15,083 nt of DNA, taken from Candidatus Komeilibacteria bacterium. Lineage in GTDB: Bacteria; Patescibacteriota; Patescibacteriia; UBA1558. The notes under the pieces were generated by a model. The model saw only the letters and a list, made by a program, of their open reading frames with translations, made no database searches and had not been told where the DNA came from. Numbering within the stretch: position 1 is the first letter of the stretch; each line of letters opens with the position of its first letter. The stretch spans positions 1 through 15,083 of the forward strand of contig JANLIN010000097.1 of assembly GCA_024654345.1 (NCBI GenBank). Direction: 5' to 3'. Positions 1 to 6,800 of the stretch are shown in pieces. Made by a program: the position numbers and the translations under genes.

Positions 1-340
1 CATTGACGTGGGCAAGCTCTTCCGCTGTACCTTCAATAAAATCCAACACATGATGAATGATCATGAGCATCAGTTCTATTTGGGCATTAGCTGAGTTCAT
101 CTTTCGTTCGGCTACCTTATTCAACTCCACCGTGACATTCCACCCTTTGACTTCGGATCTAAAGGCTTCAAGATTCCAGCCGATATGAAAGGCTCTGAGC
201 GGCTGACGGTAGTGAATAATTCGTACTATACCTCGAGCGGACAAAGTTTCTACAGCTCTCCACCAGTTTATGTGAAGATAACTGACACTGTAGTTGTCAC
301 TCAAGGGCTCTTCCGGACCGTTCCATTTGTAAAGTTTCAT
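1..340 (-). CDS. Unknown protein, N-terminal part, runs off the window
   Basis: Reading the minus strand from the ATG at 340-338 gives 113 uninterrupted codons to the window edge. The protein begins MKLYKWNGPEEPLSD and continues through a tryptophan-rich stretch (INWWRAVETL) and a hydrophobic helix-like stretch (IELMLMIIHHVLDF, about residues 88-101). There is no signal peptide. I do not recognise the family. The start is well supported: AGGAGG lies four bases upstream and a near-consensus promoter lies further up. Such a strong ribosome site is unusual in this window, where most genes have none. The gene is divergent from the thiol oxidoreductase unit and shares its upstream region. The C-terminus is outside the window, so no function is proposed. 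Confidence 0.8.
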   Translation of the reverse strand, partial: MKLYKWNGPEEPLSDNYSVSYLHINWWRAVETLSARGIVRIIHYRQPLRAFHIGWNLEAFRSEVKGWNVTVELNKVAERKMNSANAQIELMLMIIHHVLDFIEGTAEELAHVN

Positions 341-344
341 TTTA

Positions 345-350
345 CCTCCT
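345..350 (-). promoter_or_regulatory. Shine-Dalgarno site of the minus-strand gene
   Basis: Minus-strand AGGAGG, four bases before the ATG. It fixes the start codon of the partial gene and is the strongest such site in the window. Confidence 0.8.
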
Positions 351-365
351 GTTTGTATTACTGAT

Positions 366-394
366 ATATTATGACGCCAGTGTCGGACTGTCAA
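366..394 (-). promoter_or_regulatory. Sigma70-type promoter for the minus-strand gene
   Basis: On the minus strand a perfect -35 TTGACA (394-389) is followed after 17 bases by TATAAT-like TAATAT (371-366). The start of transcription would fall about 20 bases before the start codon. The -35 box is embedded in a perfect 14-bp palindrome, listed separately, which suggests repression. Confidence 0.75.
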
Positions 395-402
395 TATTGA
401 CA
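389..402. promoter_or_regulatory. Perfect 14-bp palindrome, candidate operator
   Basis: TGTCAATATTGACA equals its own reverse complement and overlaps the whole -35 box of the minus-strand promoter. A dimeric repressor bound here would block that promoter. The operator role is inferred, and no regulator gene is visible in the window. Confidence 0.45.
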
Positions 403-453
403 ATATCGGCGGACGCGAGGAAGTGTGTAAGTGAAAAGGTGACGTGGTTTTTA

Positions 454-511
454 GCGGGCCACGCACCGAAACCATGAATTCGGTGACGGTGGCGCAGCCC
501 GCCCCTTTTTT
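454..511 (+). terminator. GC-rich hairpin followed by a T-run
   Basis: GCGGG (454-458) pairs with CCCGC (498-502). Inside, CCAC pairs with GTGG and CACCG (464-468) pairs with CGGTG (481-485), leaving a 12-base loop. Six T residues (506-511) follow after CCC. Read on the plus strand this resembles an intrinsic terminator, but I see no convincing plus-strand promoter or gene upstream for it to terminate. It may end a small RNA, or it may be an attenuator-like element. The rest of the 341-648 gap holds only the promoters listed and a short GCATG/CATGC hairpin at 521-534. Confidence 0.35.
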
Positions 512-583
512 GGGTCAACAGCATGCATTCATGCGGGCGCCGACACCGCTATCCGAACGACACCGAATAACGAATTCTGAATT

Positions 584-611
584 TTGTGCAGAGTGGATTC
601 TATGCTATAAT
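584..611 (+). promoter_or_regulatory. Promoter of the dsbA-like operon
   Basis: TTGTGC (584-589), a 16-base spacer and an extended -10 TGc-TATAAT (603-611) place the transcription start near 618. That gives a leader of about 30 bases before the ATG at 649, with no clear Shine-Dalgarno sequence in it. Confidence 0.65.
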
Positions 612-648
612 TTTACTGATAATTGAAGTTAATAATTAAAATAAAATA

Positions 649-1416
649 ATGCTAAACAAGGATAAAAATTCATTGGACGGTCTGTCACCGCGCATGGCCT
701 TTGGGCTCGGCGCCGCTGGTGGCGTTGGACTTATGTTTATTATCGGTTTTTTCATACTGTTGATTATAATGCTGGGTGACGGCGGCATAGCGACGGGAAA
801 GAAGGCAAATGTGGGAGCGAACGTTCCGACAAATACGGCACCGCCGGCCGATAATGGCGCCGAAGAGATCGTTTTACAGCCGGTCACGGATGAAGATTGG
901 ATAAAAGGTGATCAAAAAGCCCCCGTTACGGTGGTTGAATTTTCTGATACCGAATGCCCATTCTGTCAGCGTTTCCATGACACGATGAATCAGTTATTAG
1001 TCGATTATGATGGCAAAGTTAACTGGGTGTACCGTCATTTTCCCTTAACCTCTCTGCATCCGAAGGCTCCCAAAGAAGCGGAGGCTTTGGAATGCGCCGG
1101 TGATCAAGGTGGTAATGAAAAATTCTGGGCATATACTGATTTACTCTATCAAACAACACCGTCCAACAATGGTCTAGACGCGGCGCAGTTGCCGGTCATG
1201 GCCCAGCAAGTGGGACTGGATGTTGAAGAATTTAATGATTGCCTGAGCTCCGGTAAATTTGCCGCCAAAGTTAGCAACCACACGCAACAGGCTATTGACG
1301 CTGGTGGACGCGGTACACCTTATTCAGTGGTAATATCTGGTGATCAGCAGATTCCGGTTTCCGGAGCCGCCTCCTTGACCCAGATGAAGTCTCTGGTTGA
1401 CTCACTGACACAGTAA
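649..1416 (+). CDS. Membrane-anchored DsbA-like thiol:disulfide oxidoreductase
   Basis: This 255-residue protein has a short cytoplasmic N-terminus, one hydrophobic anchor (about 18-42), an Ala/Pro/Asn linker (50-75) and a thioredoxin-fold domain (about 85-253) facing outside. The domain shows the redox motif C103-P-F-C106 in the context FSDTECPFCQRFH and the cis-proline loop GTPYSVV (Pro224). Two further cysteines, C149 and C198, could form the structural disulfide seen in some Gram-positive DsbA/BdbD-type proteins. By family knowledge it should oxidise or isomerise cysteines in exported proteins. It is first in a tight operon, one base before a cysteine-bearing membrane protein that may re-oxidise it. 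The start follows a good promoter, without an SD. Fold confidence is high; oxidase versus reductase is inferred. Confidence 0.9.
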   Translation: MLNKDKNSLDGLSPRMAFGLGAAGGVGLMFIIGFFILLIIMLGDGGIATGKKANVGANVPTNTAPPADNGAEEIVLQPVTDEDWIKGDQKAPVTVVEFSDTECPFCQRFHDTMNQLLVDYDGKVNWVYRHFPLTSLHPKAPKEAEALECAGDQGGNEKFWAYTDLLYQTTPSNNGLDAAQLPVMAQQVGLDVEEFNDCLSSGKFAAKVSNHTQQAIDAGGRGTPYSVVISGDQQIPVSGAASLTQMKSLVDSLTQ

Positions 1417-1417
1417 T

Positions 1418-1981
1418 ATGACGAAGAGGGTGAGGGTAGTGTTTACTGCTCTACGGGCGGTATTCAGCCATCGATCGTACGTAATGATGGCCATTACCTT
1501 CGCTCTCTTTTTTTATTTCCTTTTTACCTATATCCACAATTTCCTTTTCGTCAGAGATATCCTGCGGGTTGAAGCTCTGACGGCGGTGGTCAAAGCAGAG
1601 ATCATAGCCAGCTCACTTTTAAACTGGCAACAATCATATATCAATGGAACTGCCTTTATTATTATCATTGTCCTAGTGCTCCTCTTGGCTGCCAATTCGG
1701 CTCTTATGATTTATTATCTTAGACGACGAATCAGAGACCTGCGCGCGGCCGGGACAGGAGTGGCCAGTGTCCTTTCAGCGGTGGTGGGGATCGGTTGCGG
1801 TGCTTGTGGTTCGGTCATACTCACCAGTGTCTTCAGTTTTTCTTTGTCGGCCGCTATTATGGGTTGGTTACCTTTGAACGGTAGTGAGTTTCAGATACTG
1901 GCTATTGTCATAGTCCTATGGTCATTGTATTTGAACAGTATAAAAATAGTTGACCCTGCCACTTGTAAAGTTAAACTTTAA
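1418..1981 (+). CDS. Four-TM membrane protein with a CxxC pair, possible redox partner of the DsbA-like protein
   Basis: This 187-residue integral membrane protein has hydrophobic segments at about 22-46, 77-100, 112-148 (long or re-entrant) and 157-176. Its only cysteines are C127 and C130 in GIGCGACGS, within or next to the third hydrophobic segment, and C183 close to the C-terminus. It starts one base after the DsbA-like gene ends, so the two are almost certainly co-translated. A membrane-embedded CxxC beside a DsbA-type protein recalls DsbB/VKOR quinone-linked oxidases. However, the protein lacks the full cysteine set of either family, and I do not claim homology. An alternative is a thiol- or metal-related membrane protein. 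The gene is real; its function is inferred from context. Confidence 0.8.
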   Translation: MTKRVRVVFTALRAVFSHRSYVMMAITFALFFYFLFTYIHNFLFVRDILRVEALTAVVKAEIIASSLLNWQQSYINGTAFIIIIVLVLLLAANSALMIYYLRRRIRDLRAAGTGVASVLSAVVGIGCGACGSVILTSVFSFSLSAAIMGWLPLNGSEFQILAIVIVLWSLYLNSIKIVDPATCKVKL

Positions 1982-3103
1982 ATGAAAGATAAAATTTTCG
2001 CCATTGAAGCGGTAGCGATCATCGTGGGGACGACAGTCGGTGCCGGTATTTTGGCTTTGCCTTACGTAATAGCACAGGCCGGTTTTCTGACTGGGCTGGT
2101 AGTGATCGTAGTGGTAGCGGCGGTGATGCTCTTGATAAACCTGATGTTGGGGGAAATATCTCTGAGTTCGCGCGGTATCAATCAGCTGCCCGGTTATGTG
2201 GCCTCTTACCTTGGTCGGAGAGCAATGTGGACCACTCTGATACTGCAGGTGCTGGCGCTCTATGGGTCGCTGCTGGCCTATGTCATTGGGGAAGGATACG
2301 TGTTGACCGACTTATTTGGCGGCCGGCCATATGTGAATAGTTTATTATTCCTAGGGATAAGCGGCGGTTTACTGTATTTTGGTTTGAATATCGTTAAGAG
2401 GCTGGAGCTGCTGCTCACTTTGGTTATTTTCGCTATTGTCGCCGCTGTTTATATTATAACGCGCGCTCACATTCAAACGATCAATCTCAATGTCTTCAGT
2501 TGGACAAGTTTACTCGTTCCATATGGTGCCATTATATTTGCCAGTATGGGATTTTCATCAATTCCCCAGGTACGGGAAGTCCTTTTGGGGAGGGAGAGAC
2601 TCATGCGCCGTTGTCTGATAATCGGCACGGCACTACCGATTTTACTTTATATAATATTTGCTTTGATTGTGGTCGGCGTCTCCGGTCTGGCGACGACGGA
2701 AGTAGCTACTATCGGTCTGGGGCATATGGTCGGACCGAGTATGATAATTTTCGGTAACGTATTTGCTTTCATTACCATGGCTACCAGTTTTCTGACATTG
2801 GGTATGGCGCTACTCAAAACTTACCAACAAGACTTGAAGATACATCATACCATGGCTTGGATCCTTACTTTGGTTGTACCTTTGATACTCTTTGTTCTCG
2901 GGGTGCAGAGTTTTAGTATGATTGTCAGTCTGATCGGAGCCGTGGCCGGTGGTGCGCTGTGTTTGATAATTATCCTGACTTTTGTTCGCGTTAAACAAAG
3001 ATTACGTTCGCCGGAATATCGGATCACCAAAAACTGGTGGATAATAGTGCCTGGTGTGGCGGTTTTACTTATCGGTCTTATTCATGCCATAATAACTCTG
3101 TAA
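1982..3103 (+). CDS. Amino acid permease of the aromatic (HAAAP/TyrP-like) type
   Basis: This 373-residue protein has about 11 hydrophobic helices spread over its whole length. Residues 16-29 read GTTVGAGILALPYV, the first-helix signature of the hydroxy/aromatic amino acid permease group within the APC superfamily, where an unwound glycine-rich segment binds the amino acid backbone. Family members carry Trp, Tyr or related amino acids in symport with H+ or Na+; the substrate here cannot be read from sequence. The ATG follows the preceding TAA directly and there is no SD, so translation is probably coupled. Uptake of amino acids would fit a host-dependent auxotroph. It is slightly shorter than typical members (about 400), and no interruption is seen. 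Confidence 0.88.
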   Translation: MKDKIFAIEAVAIIVGTTVGAGILALPYVIAQAGFLTGLVVIVVVAAVMLLINLMLGEISLSSRGINQLPGYVASYLGRRAMWTTLILQVLALYGSLLAYVIGEGYVLTDLFGGRPYVNSLLFLGISGGLLYFGLNIVKRLELLLTLVIFAIVAAVYIITRAHIQTINLNVFSWTSLLVPYGAIIFASMGFSSIPQVREVLLGRERLMRRCLIIGTALPILLYIIFALIVVGVSGLATTEVATIGLGHMVGPSMIIFGNVFAFITMATSFLTLGMALLKTYQQDLKIHHTMAWILTLVVPLILFVLGVQSFSMIVSLIGAVAGGALCLIIILTFVRVKQRLRSPEYRITKNWWIIVPGVAVLLIGLIHAIITL

Positions 3104-3117
3104 TCATTATCTATTTA

Positions 3118-3141
3118 GGCAACCCAAATTTGCCAGCTTTT
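3118..3141 (+). terminator. Weak terminator-like hairpin after the permease
   Basis: GGCAA (3118-3122) pairs with TTGCC (3130-3134) around a 7-base loop, with CTTTTAAT shortly after. The stem is only five base pairs and the T-run is short, so read-through into the next gene is likely. Confidence 0.3.
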
Positions 3142-3151
3142 AATCGGAACC

Positions 3152-3682
3152 ATGAATCATGAAATTGAAATAAAATTCCGCGTTCGTAATAAACCCCGAT
3201 TTTTGCGGCGTTTGAAAAAACTTGGTATTACCCTGCGGGAAAAGAAACACTTGTTGGACTTATATTATTCTCCGCCCGGCAAGAAATTCATCGGTCGTAA
3301 TCCTCGTCTGCGGATAAGAAAGAATATGACTACCGGCACCGCCTCTTTTGAATATCATCAGCCGGTCGGTCTGTATGGGGGAGAGGAAACTGAAGTGACC
3401 ATTTCGGATGGTGATATGATGGATTTGATTTTACGGCAATTCAAATTCAGAGAAGAGGCGAGGGTGGATAAGGTGAGGACCGTTTACGAACATAGAGAAA
3501 TGAACGTTGATCTTGATGAAGTGAAAGGCCTGGGGACTTTTGTCGAAATAGAAATCATGAATGCAAAAAATAAAACTAGAGCCGTAAAAGAGATCAAAAA
3601 AGCCGCCCTGGAGCTGGGGCTGTCGCTGAATGATATTGAAAACAATAGGTATTTGGAAATGATGTTAACCAAAAGAAGATAA
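3152..3682 (+). CDS. CYTH-domain protein (class IV adenylate cyclase / triphosphatase family)
   Basis: This 176-residue single-domain protein is about the usual length for bacterial CYTH proteins. The N-terminal signature E4-I-E6-I-K8 supplies the metal- and phosphate-binding residues. It is followed by RLRIR (52-56), E80/E81, the K107-V-R109 pair, VDLDEVKGLG (119-128) and VEIE (131-134), which together form the charged tunnel of the fold. Members hydrolyse or cyclise triphosphate substrates with Mg2+ or Mn2+: ATP to cAMP, thiamine triphosphate, or inorganic triphosphate. Sequence alone does not say which. Neighbours on both sides are about 50 bases away and functionally unrelated. No SD is visible before the ATG. 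Confidence 0.85.
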   Translation: MNHEIEIKFRVRNKPRFLRRLKKLGITLREKKHLLDLYYSPPGKKFIGRNPRLRIRKNMTTGTASFEYHQPVGLYGGEETEVTISDGDMMDLILRQFKFREEARVDKVRTVYEHREMNVDLDEVKGLGTFVEIEIMNAKNKTRAVKEIKKAALELGLSLNDIENNRYLEMMLTKRR

Positions 3683-3732
3683 CGGATGATGCGCTACCGA
3701 ATTTTTCTTAGTATTCGGATTATTACCTGTCT

Positions 3733-4941
3733 ATGAACCAATCACCTTTGGCAGATAGACTACGCCCGACCACATGGGATGAGTTTGTCGGGCAAGAAAA
3801 AATCGTGGGTGAACAGAGTGTTCTCCGACGTAGTTTGGCGCAGAAAAAATTGCCGTCACTGATACTTTGGGGACCGCCCGGTTCCGGTAAAACCACCTTG
3901 GCTCATATAATAGCGTCTGAGCTAGAGGCTGAATTTCAAACTCTATCGGCGGTCACCACCGGCATTGCGGATTTAAAAAAGATCGTGGCGGCCGCGTGGG
4001 TAAATCAGGAAGACAAAAAAACACTTTTATTTATTGATGAAATACACCGTTGGAATAAGGCGCAACAGGATGCGCTTTTGCCGCACGTCGAAAAAGGGAC
4101 GGTGATCCTCATCGGTGCTACCACCGAAAATCCCTCGTTTGAAATCATATCGGCGCTTTTGTCTCGTAGTCGTGTTTTTGTTTTGCAGGCGTTGACACCG
4201 GTCGATATCAGCCAAATCATTAGTCGGGCGCTGACTGATCAGGAGAAAGGGCTGGGGAAACTATCCGTTGAACTGAAGGAGGCGGATAAAGAGTGGCTGG
4301 CACAGATGGCCAACGGTGACGCACGGACGGCTCTCAATACGCTGGAGCTGGCAGTAAACTCCTTCTCACCCGACGAAGGCACCTTGACTCTAACTCGAGA
4401 ATTACTACTCGAAGCCTTGCAGCAAGGAAATCTATATTACGATAAAACCGGGGAGGAGCATTATAATATCATTTCCGCTTTGCATAAGAGTTTGCGTGGC
4501 AGTGATGCGGACGCGGCGTTGTATTGGTTGGGACGCATGTTGGAGGCGGGAGAGAAGCCACTTTATGTGGCGCGACGTTTGATTAGGTTTGCCTCGGAGG
4601 ATGTGGGCTTGGCCAATTCTCAGGCCTTGGAACAGTGCGTGGCCGCCTATCAAGCCTGCCACTTTATTGGTATGCCAGAGTGCGAATTGGCTCTCGCGCA
4701 AGCAGTTGTTTACTTAGCGAAGTGCAAGAAAAGTAATCAGCTGTACAAAGCCTATGGTGAGGTAAAAAAGGATGTGCAAAAAACCTTAAATCAGCCCGTG
4801 CCCCTTCATTTACGGAATGCGCCGACGAAATTAATGAATAATATTGGCTATGGCAAGGATTATAAGTACTCACCGGATTTTGATTATGCGGAGGAGCAGG
4901 AGTATTTACCACCGGAGTTGAAGGGGAAGAAGTATCTGTGA
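3733..4941 (+). CDS. rarA: Replication-associated recombination protein A (AAA+ ATPase)
   Basis: This 402-residue protein matches RarA/MgsA along its length. It opens with the clamp-loader-like PLADRLRPTTWDEFVGQ. It then has Walker A GPPGSGKTT (47-55), Walker B LLFIDEIHRWNKAQQDALLP (98-117), sensor 1 GATTENPSFE (128-137) and LLSRSRV (142-148) with candidate arginine-finger residues. The C-terminal half carries the RarA tetramerisation region, including RRLIRFASEDVGLAN and the KSNQLYKAYGEV stretch. RarA acts at stalled replication forks with SSB and the recombination machinery. The length is near normal. The short upstream gap (3683-3732) holds a 6-bp inverted repeat (CCGAAT/ATTCGG, 3697-3718) without a T-run, and no SD. 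Confidence 0.95.
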   Translation: MNQSPLADRLRPTTWDEFVGQEKIVGEQSVLRRSLAQKKLPSLILWGPPGSGKTTLAHIIASELEAEFQTLSAVTTGIADLKKIVAAAWVNQEDKKTLLFIDEIHRWNKAQQDALLPHVEKGTVILIGATTENPSFEIISALLSRSRVFVLQALTPVDISQIISRALTDQEKGLGKLSVELKEADKEWLAQMANGDARTALNTLELAVNSFSPDEGTLTLTRELLLEALQQGNLYYDKTGEEHYNIISALHKSLRGSDADAALYWLGRMLEAGEKPLYVARRLIRFASEDVGLANSQALEQCVAAYQACHFIGMPECELALAQAVVYLAKCKKSNQLYKAYGEVKKDVQKTLNQPVPLHLRNAPTKLMNNIGYGKDYKYSPDFDYAEEQEYLPPELKGKKYL

Positions 4942-5001
4942 AGCTTACGTCATCGAAATCATAGATATTATATCTAATGTTAGCGAATAAATATAAGTAA
5001 T

Positions 5002-5030
5002 AACCCAGCCGCTCGCGAGCGCCTGGGTTT
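5002..5030 (+). terminator. Terminator-like hairpin after rarA
   Basis: AACCCAG (5002-5008) pairs with CTGGGTT (5023-5029, partly through C5023), and an inner GCTCGCGAGC palindrome (5011-5020) extends the stem. Only TTT follows directly, so termination may be partial. The -35 box of the next promoter begins five bases later. Confidence 0.6.
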
Positions 5031-5034
5031 CTGC

Positions 5035-5063
5035 TTGACAAATAACCAGATATTGTGTATATT
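5035..5063 (+). promoter_or_regulatory. Strong promoter of the lipoprotein gene
   Basis: Perfect -35 TTGACA (5035-5040), 17-base spacer, -10 TATATT (5058-5063). It shares GCTTGACAAATA and its upstream layout with the promoter of RNA 1 at 11385-11413. Confidence 0.8.
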
Positions 5064-5096
5064 ACATCATTGATCTTTAATATATTTCATAAAAAA

Positions 5097-5101
5097 AGAG
5101 G
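5097..5101 (+). promoter_or_regulatory. Shine-Dalgarno site of the lipoprotein gene
   Basis: AGAGG, five bases before the ATG at 5107. It supports this start and sets the gene apart from its SD-less neighbours. Confidence 0.65.
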
Positions 5102-5106
5102 TTAAA

Positions 5107-5535
5107 ATGAAAAGCACTATATTGTTTCTGGTGCTATCAATACTTGTTGGCTGCGGCTCAAATAAGCAGCACGTAACTCTAGAAAGTGAGGCTGACGCAA
5201 ACGGTACCTATTTCATAATCCAAACCGTTTTACCGGCAGCTAATCCAGTCTACCGATTTTATAGGGTGGACTCAACAGGTAAACATTCGTTAGCCGCTAT
5301 AACAAAACATGGTGGATTCCCTCAGATAATCTTTGAGCACTCTGAAGTTCGGTTAGTCAATAATCCAGTTGTGTTGGCTAAGGGAGTGGAGTTTTCTCCT
5401 ACAGATCCTATATCTAGGTGCTTGAGAAAAAAAATAGTGGAGGGAGCCCAGGAAATTTATTCAGAATTTTCTGAAGTATTCTTTGAGGTTACGGGGGAAA
5501 AATTTGAGGGAGACAAAGTTACTTGGTCCAAGTAG
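5107..5535 (+). CDS. Putative lipoprotein of unknown function, probably the N-terminal part of a frameshifted gene
   Basis: The 142-residue product begins with a lipoprotein signal peptide: K2, a hydrophobic core, then a lipobox ending LVGC with the acylated cysteine at residue 16. Maturation by Lgt and Lsp and anchoring on the membrane's outer face is expected. The remainder (about 24-140) looks like a soluble, beta-rich domain that I do not recognise. The gene has its own strong promoter, a clear SD and a flanking terminator on each side. By eye it is more A+T-rich than its neighbours, so acquisition by transfer is possible. The frame ends at TAG 5533-5535, while the next frame is open from 5508 to 5918 and reads as a natural continuation. 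That suggests a frameshift or sequencing error. Confidence 0.7.
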   Translation: MKSTILFLVLSILVGCGSNKQHVTLESEADANGTYFIIQTVLPAANPVYRFYRVDSTGKHSLAAITKHGGFPQIIFEHSEVRLVNNPVVLAKGVEFSPTDPISRCLRKKIVEGAQEIYSEFSEVFFEVTGEKFEGDKVTWSK

Positions 5536-5918
5536 CTTTACCGGAAATAGAACCCCTTATTGCGGACATAGAGATAGCAGAGCAAACCTGCGTATTCCTG
5601 AAGTTTATCACTACCAATTTCAGTGGCAGTCCAATAGTCGTAAGAGTCGAATTGCAGGGGAATAGCGAAATCATAAAGAATGATTTACGAGACGATGGCA
5701 ATTTGGTTTTATTTAGGATGGGAGAATGGCTGGATTACCATTTTCCGGGCTCAATCATCCGAATGATGAACAGTTACGACGACACAATGATCAGGTCGTC
5801 GGACTTGCCGGGAATTATCGATGAGGATCCGCCGCGGGGATTCTCAATTTATATCGGTTCGTCGGGACAACTACCGGCGGTAAATGTTAGAAAAATAAAT
5901 TATAAGAGCGACTGCTAA
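5523..5918 (+). CDS. Overlapping ORF, likely the C-terminal part of the split lipoprotein
   Basis: This frame opens after a TGA at 5505-5507 and runs to TAA 5916-5918. As a separate gene it could start at TTG 5523 (131 residues), with the GGGAG at 5508-5512 as a possible ribosome site, overlapping the upstream ORF by 13 bases. It has no signal peptide of its own. The sequence (VALPEIEPLIADIEIAEQ, then FLKFITTNFSGSPIVVRVEL) reads as a soluble beta-rich domain of no family I recognise. A one-base indel between 5508 and 5532 would fuse it to the lipoprotein, giving a product of about 270 residues. I see no canonical slippery heptamer in frame, so programmed frameshifting is not favoured. The terminator overlaps its stop codon. 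Confidence 0.55.
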   Translation: MVQVALPEIEPLIADIEIAEQTCVFLKFITTNFSGSPIVVRVELQGNSEIIKNDLRDDGNLVLFRMGEWLDYHFPGSIIRMMNSYDDTMIRSSDLPGIIDEDPPRGFSIYIGSSGQLPAVNVRKINYKSDC

Positions 5919-5937
5919 GCGGCGCTCTTTTTTTATT
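5904..5937 (+). terminator. Intrinsic terminator of the lipoprotein unit
   Basis: AAGAGCG (5904-5910) pairs with CGCTCTT (5923-5929), and seven T residues follow (5928-5934). The stop codon of the overlapping ORF lies in the loop. Confidence 0.85.
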
Positions 5938-5945
5938 TACGCTCT

Positions 5946-5973
5946 TTGTGAAAAGTTCCAAAAATGTTATAAT
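5946..5973 (+). promoter_or_regulatory. Promoter of the four-gene envelope operon
   Basis: TTGTGA (5946-5951), a 16-base spacer and an extended -10 TGt-TATAAT (5965-5973) resemble the dsbA-like promoter. Transcription would start near 5980, about 26 bases before the ATG at 6006. Confidence 0.65.
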
Positions 5974-6005
5974 AAAGACCACTTTAGAAGTAAGCTTACA
6001 GAATT

Positions 6006-6326
6006 ATGGATATCGACAAATGGAAAGACATAAAGCTGAAAGTTAAGGAAAAATTTGGGGTCACTAGTGAAGAAATACGCGAAGATGAAGGACGACGCGA
6101 AACAGTGGAGGAAATGATTTTTGACGGACCCATGGGCAAAATGAAGCTAGAATTTGTCTCTCGGCCCCGCGTCATCGACCGCAAAACGTCTTACAGCAAT
6201 CGTATCGGGAGCGACGTGCAGGTGGATTATGTCTATGACGACTCGGAAATAACTCATCGTTTGGATATATACCGCTGGCAAGGGGATGAATGGTTGCGAC
6301 TAAAAGTCGATAATTTTTCTCTGTAA
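6006..6326 (+). CDS. Small conserved hypothetical protein
   Basis: This 106-residue soluble, highly charged protein starts MDIDKWKDIKLKVKEKFGV. An N-terminal amphipathic helix (about 4-18) and an acidic segment (22-36) precede a strand-rich part with DGPMGKMKLEFVSRP (40-54) and VQVDYVYDD (71-79). It has no signal peptide and no cysteines. The general pattern matches short hypothetical proteins I associate with Patescibacteria, but I know no function. It is first in an operon with three membrane or envelope genes; the next starts three bases after its stop. It could be a cytoplasmic accessory factor. Confidence 0.8.
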   Translation: MDIDKWKDIKLKVKEKFGVTSEEIREDEGRRETVEEMIFDGPMGKMKLEFVSRPRVIDRKTSYSNRIGSDVQVDYVYDDSEITHRLDIYRWQGDEWLRLKVDNFSL

Positions 6327-6329
6327 AAT

Positions 6330-6800
6330 ATGCGTAAAACTAAATTAACTTTTTTTCTAATTGGATTGTTATTGGTAGGCACCTTAGCGTGGGTGATGCT
6401 TGGAGAAATGAATGCATCTGATTTGTCTGTTGAGGATATTACTCAGATAGAAAATAATCCGCCTCTTTCTCAGAATGACGATATGGCTGATGAATTAACT
6501 ACTGAAGAACTGAGTCAAAAATATCAATCGGAAGTAGTTGCTATTTTACATAATTGGCGTCAGCAGATTTTACAGCAATCGGTAGCGGTGGATGAAGGAG
6601 TTCGGCAGATAAGAGAGCGCCTGTTGGAAATCACCTTTGTTCCTAAACAATGGCAGGGTTTTCATTTACAGCTCGTTCTTGCCCTGGATAATCAGGTCGA
6701 AGGAAATATGTTAAGAGCCAGATCCATGTATGAGTCATTGATTGCTGAGGCTCAATGGTTGAAAGAACCGCTTAATTTTTTGATTGGTGCCACCCAATGA
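6330..6800 (+). CDS. Signal-anchored helical protein of unknown function
   Basis: This 156-residue protein has a short basic N-terminus (MRKTK) and one hydrophobic segment (about 6-27), which is a signal anchor or uncleaved signal peptide. An acidic, Asn-rich linker (30-60) leads to a mostly helical extracytoplasmic part (60-150), which ends in a TPR-like LRARSMYESLIAEAQWL stretch. The family is not recognised. The gene lies three bases after the previous stop, and its own stop overlaps the next start (ATGA at 6797-6800). The three genes around it are therefore translated together and probably act together at the membrane. Confidence 0.78.
   Translation: MRKTKLTFFLIGLLLVGTLAWVMLGEMNASDLSVEDITQIENNPPLSQNDDMADELTTEELSQKYQSEVVAILHNWRQQILQQSVAVDEGVRQIRERLLEITFVPKQWQGFHLQLVLALDNQVEGNMLRARSMYESLIAEAQWLKEPLNFLIGATQ

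Noticed and set aside
444..626. A 60-codon plus-strand ORF before the dsbA-like gene
   Set aside because: It contains the GC-rich hairpin, the T-run and the dsbA-like promoter, has no ribosome site and encodes no recognisable protein.
3697..3718. Inverted repeat CCGAAT/ATTCGG before rarA as a terminator
   Set aside because: The stem is only six pairs, the loop is ten bases and no T-run follows on the plus strand.
4664..5041. A 125-codon minus-strand ORF covering the rarA end and following gap
   Set aside because: It runs through the rarA C-terminus, the terminator hairpin and the next -35 box, and the product is low-complexity with no family resemblance.
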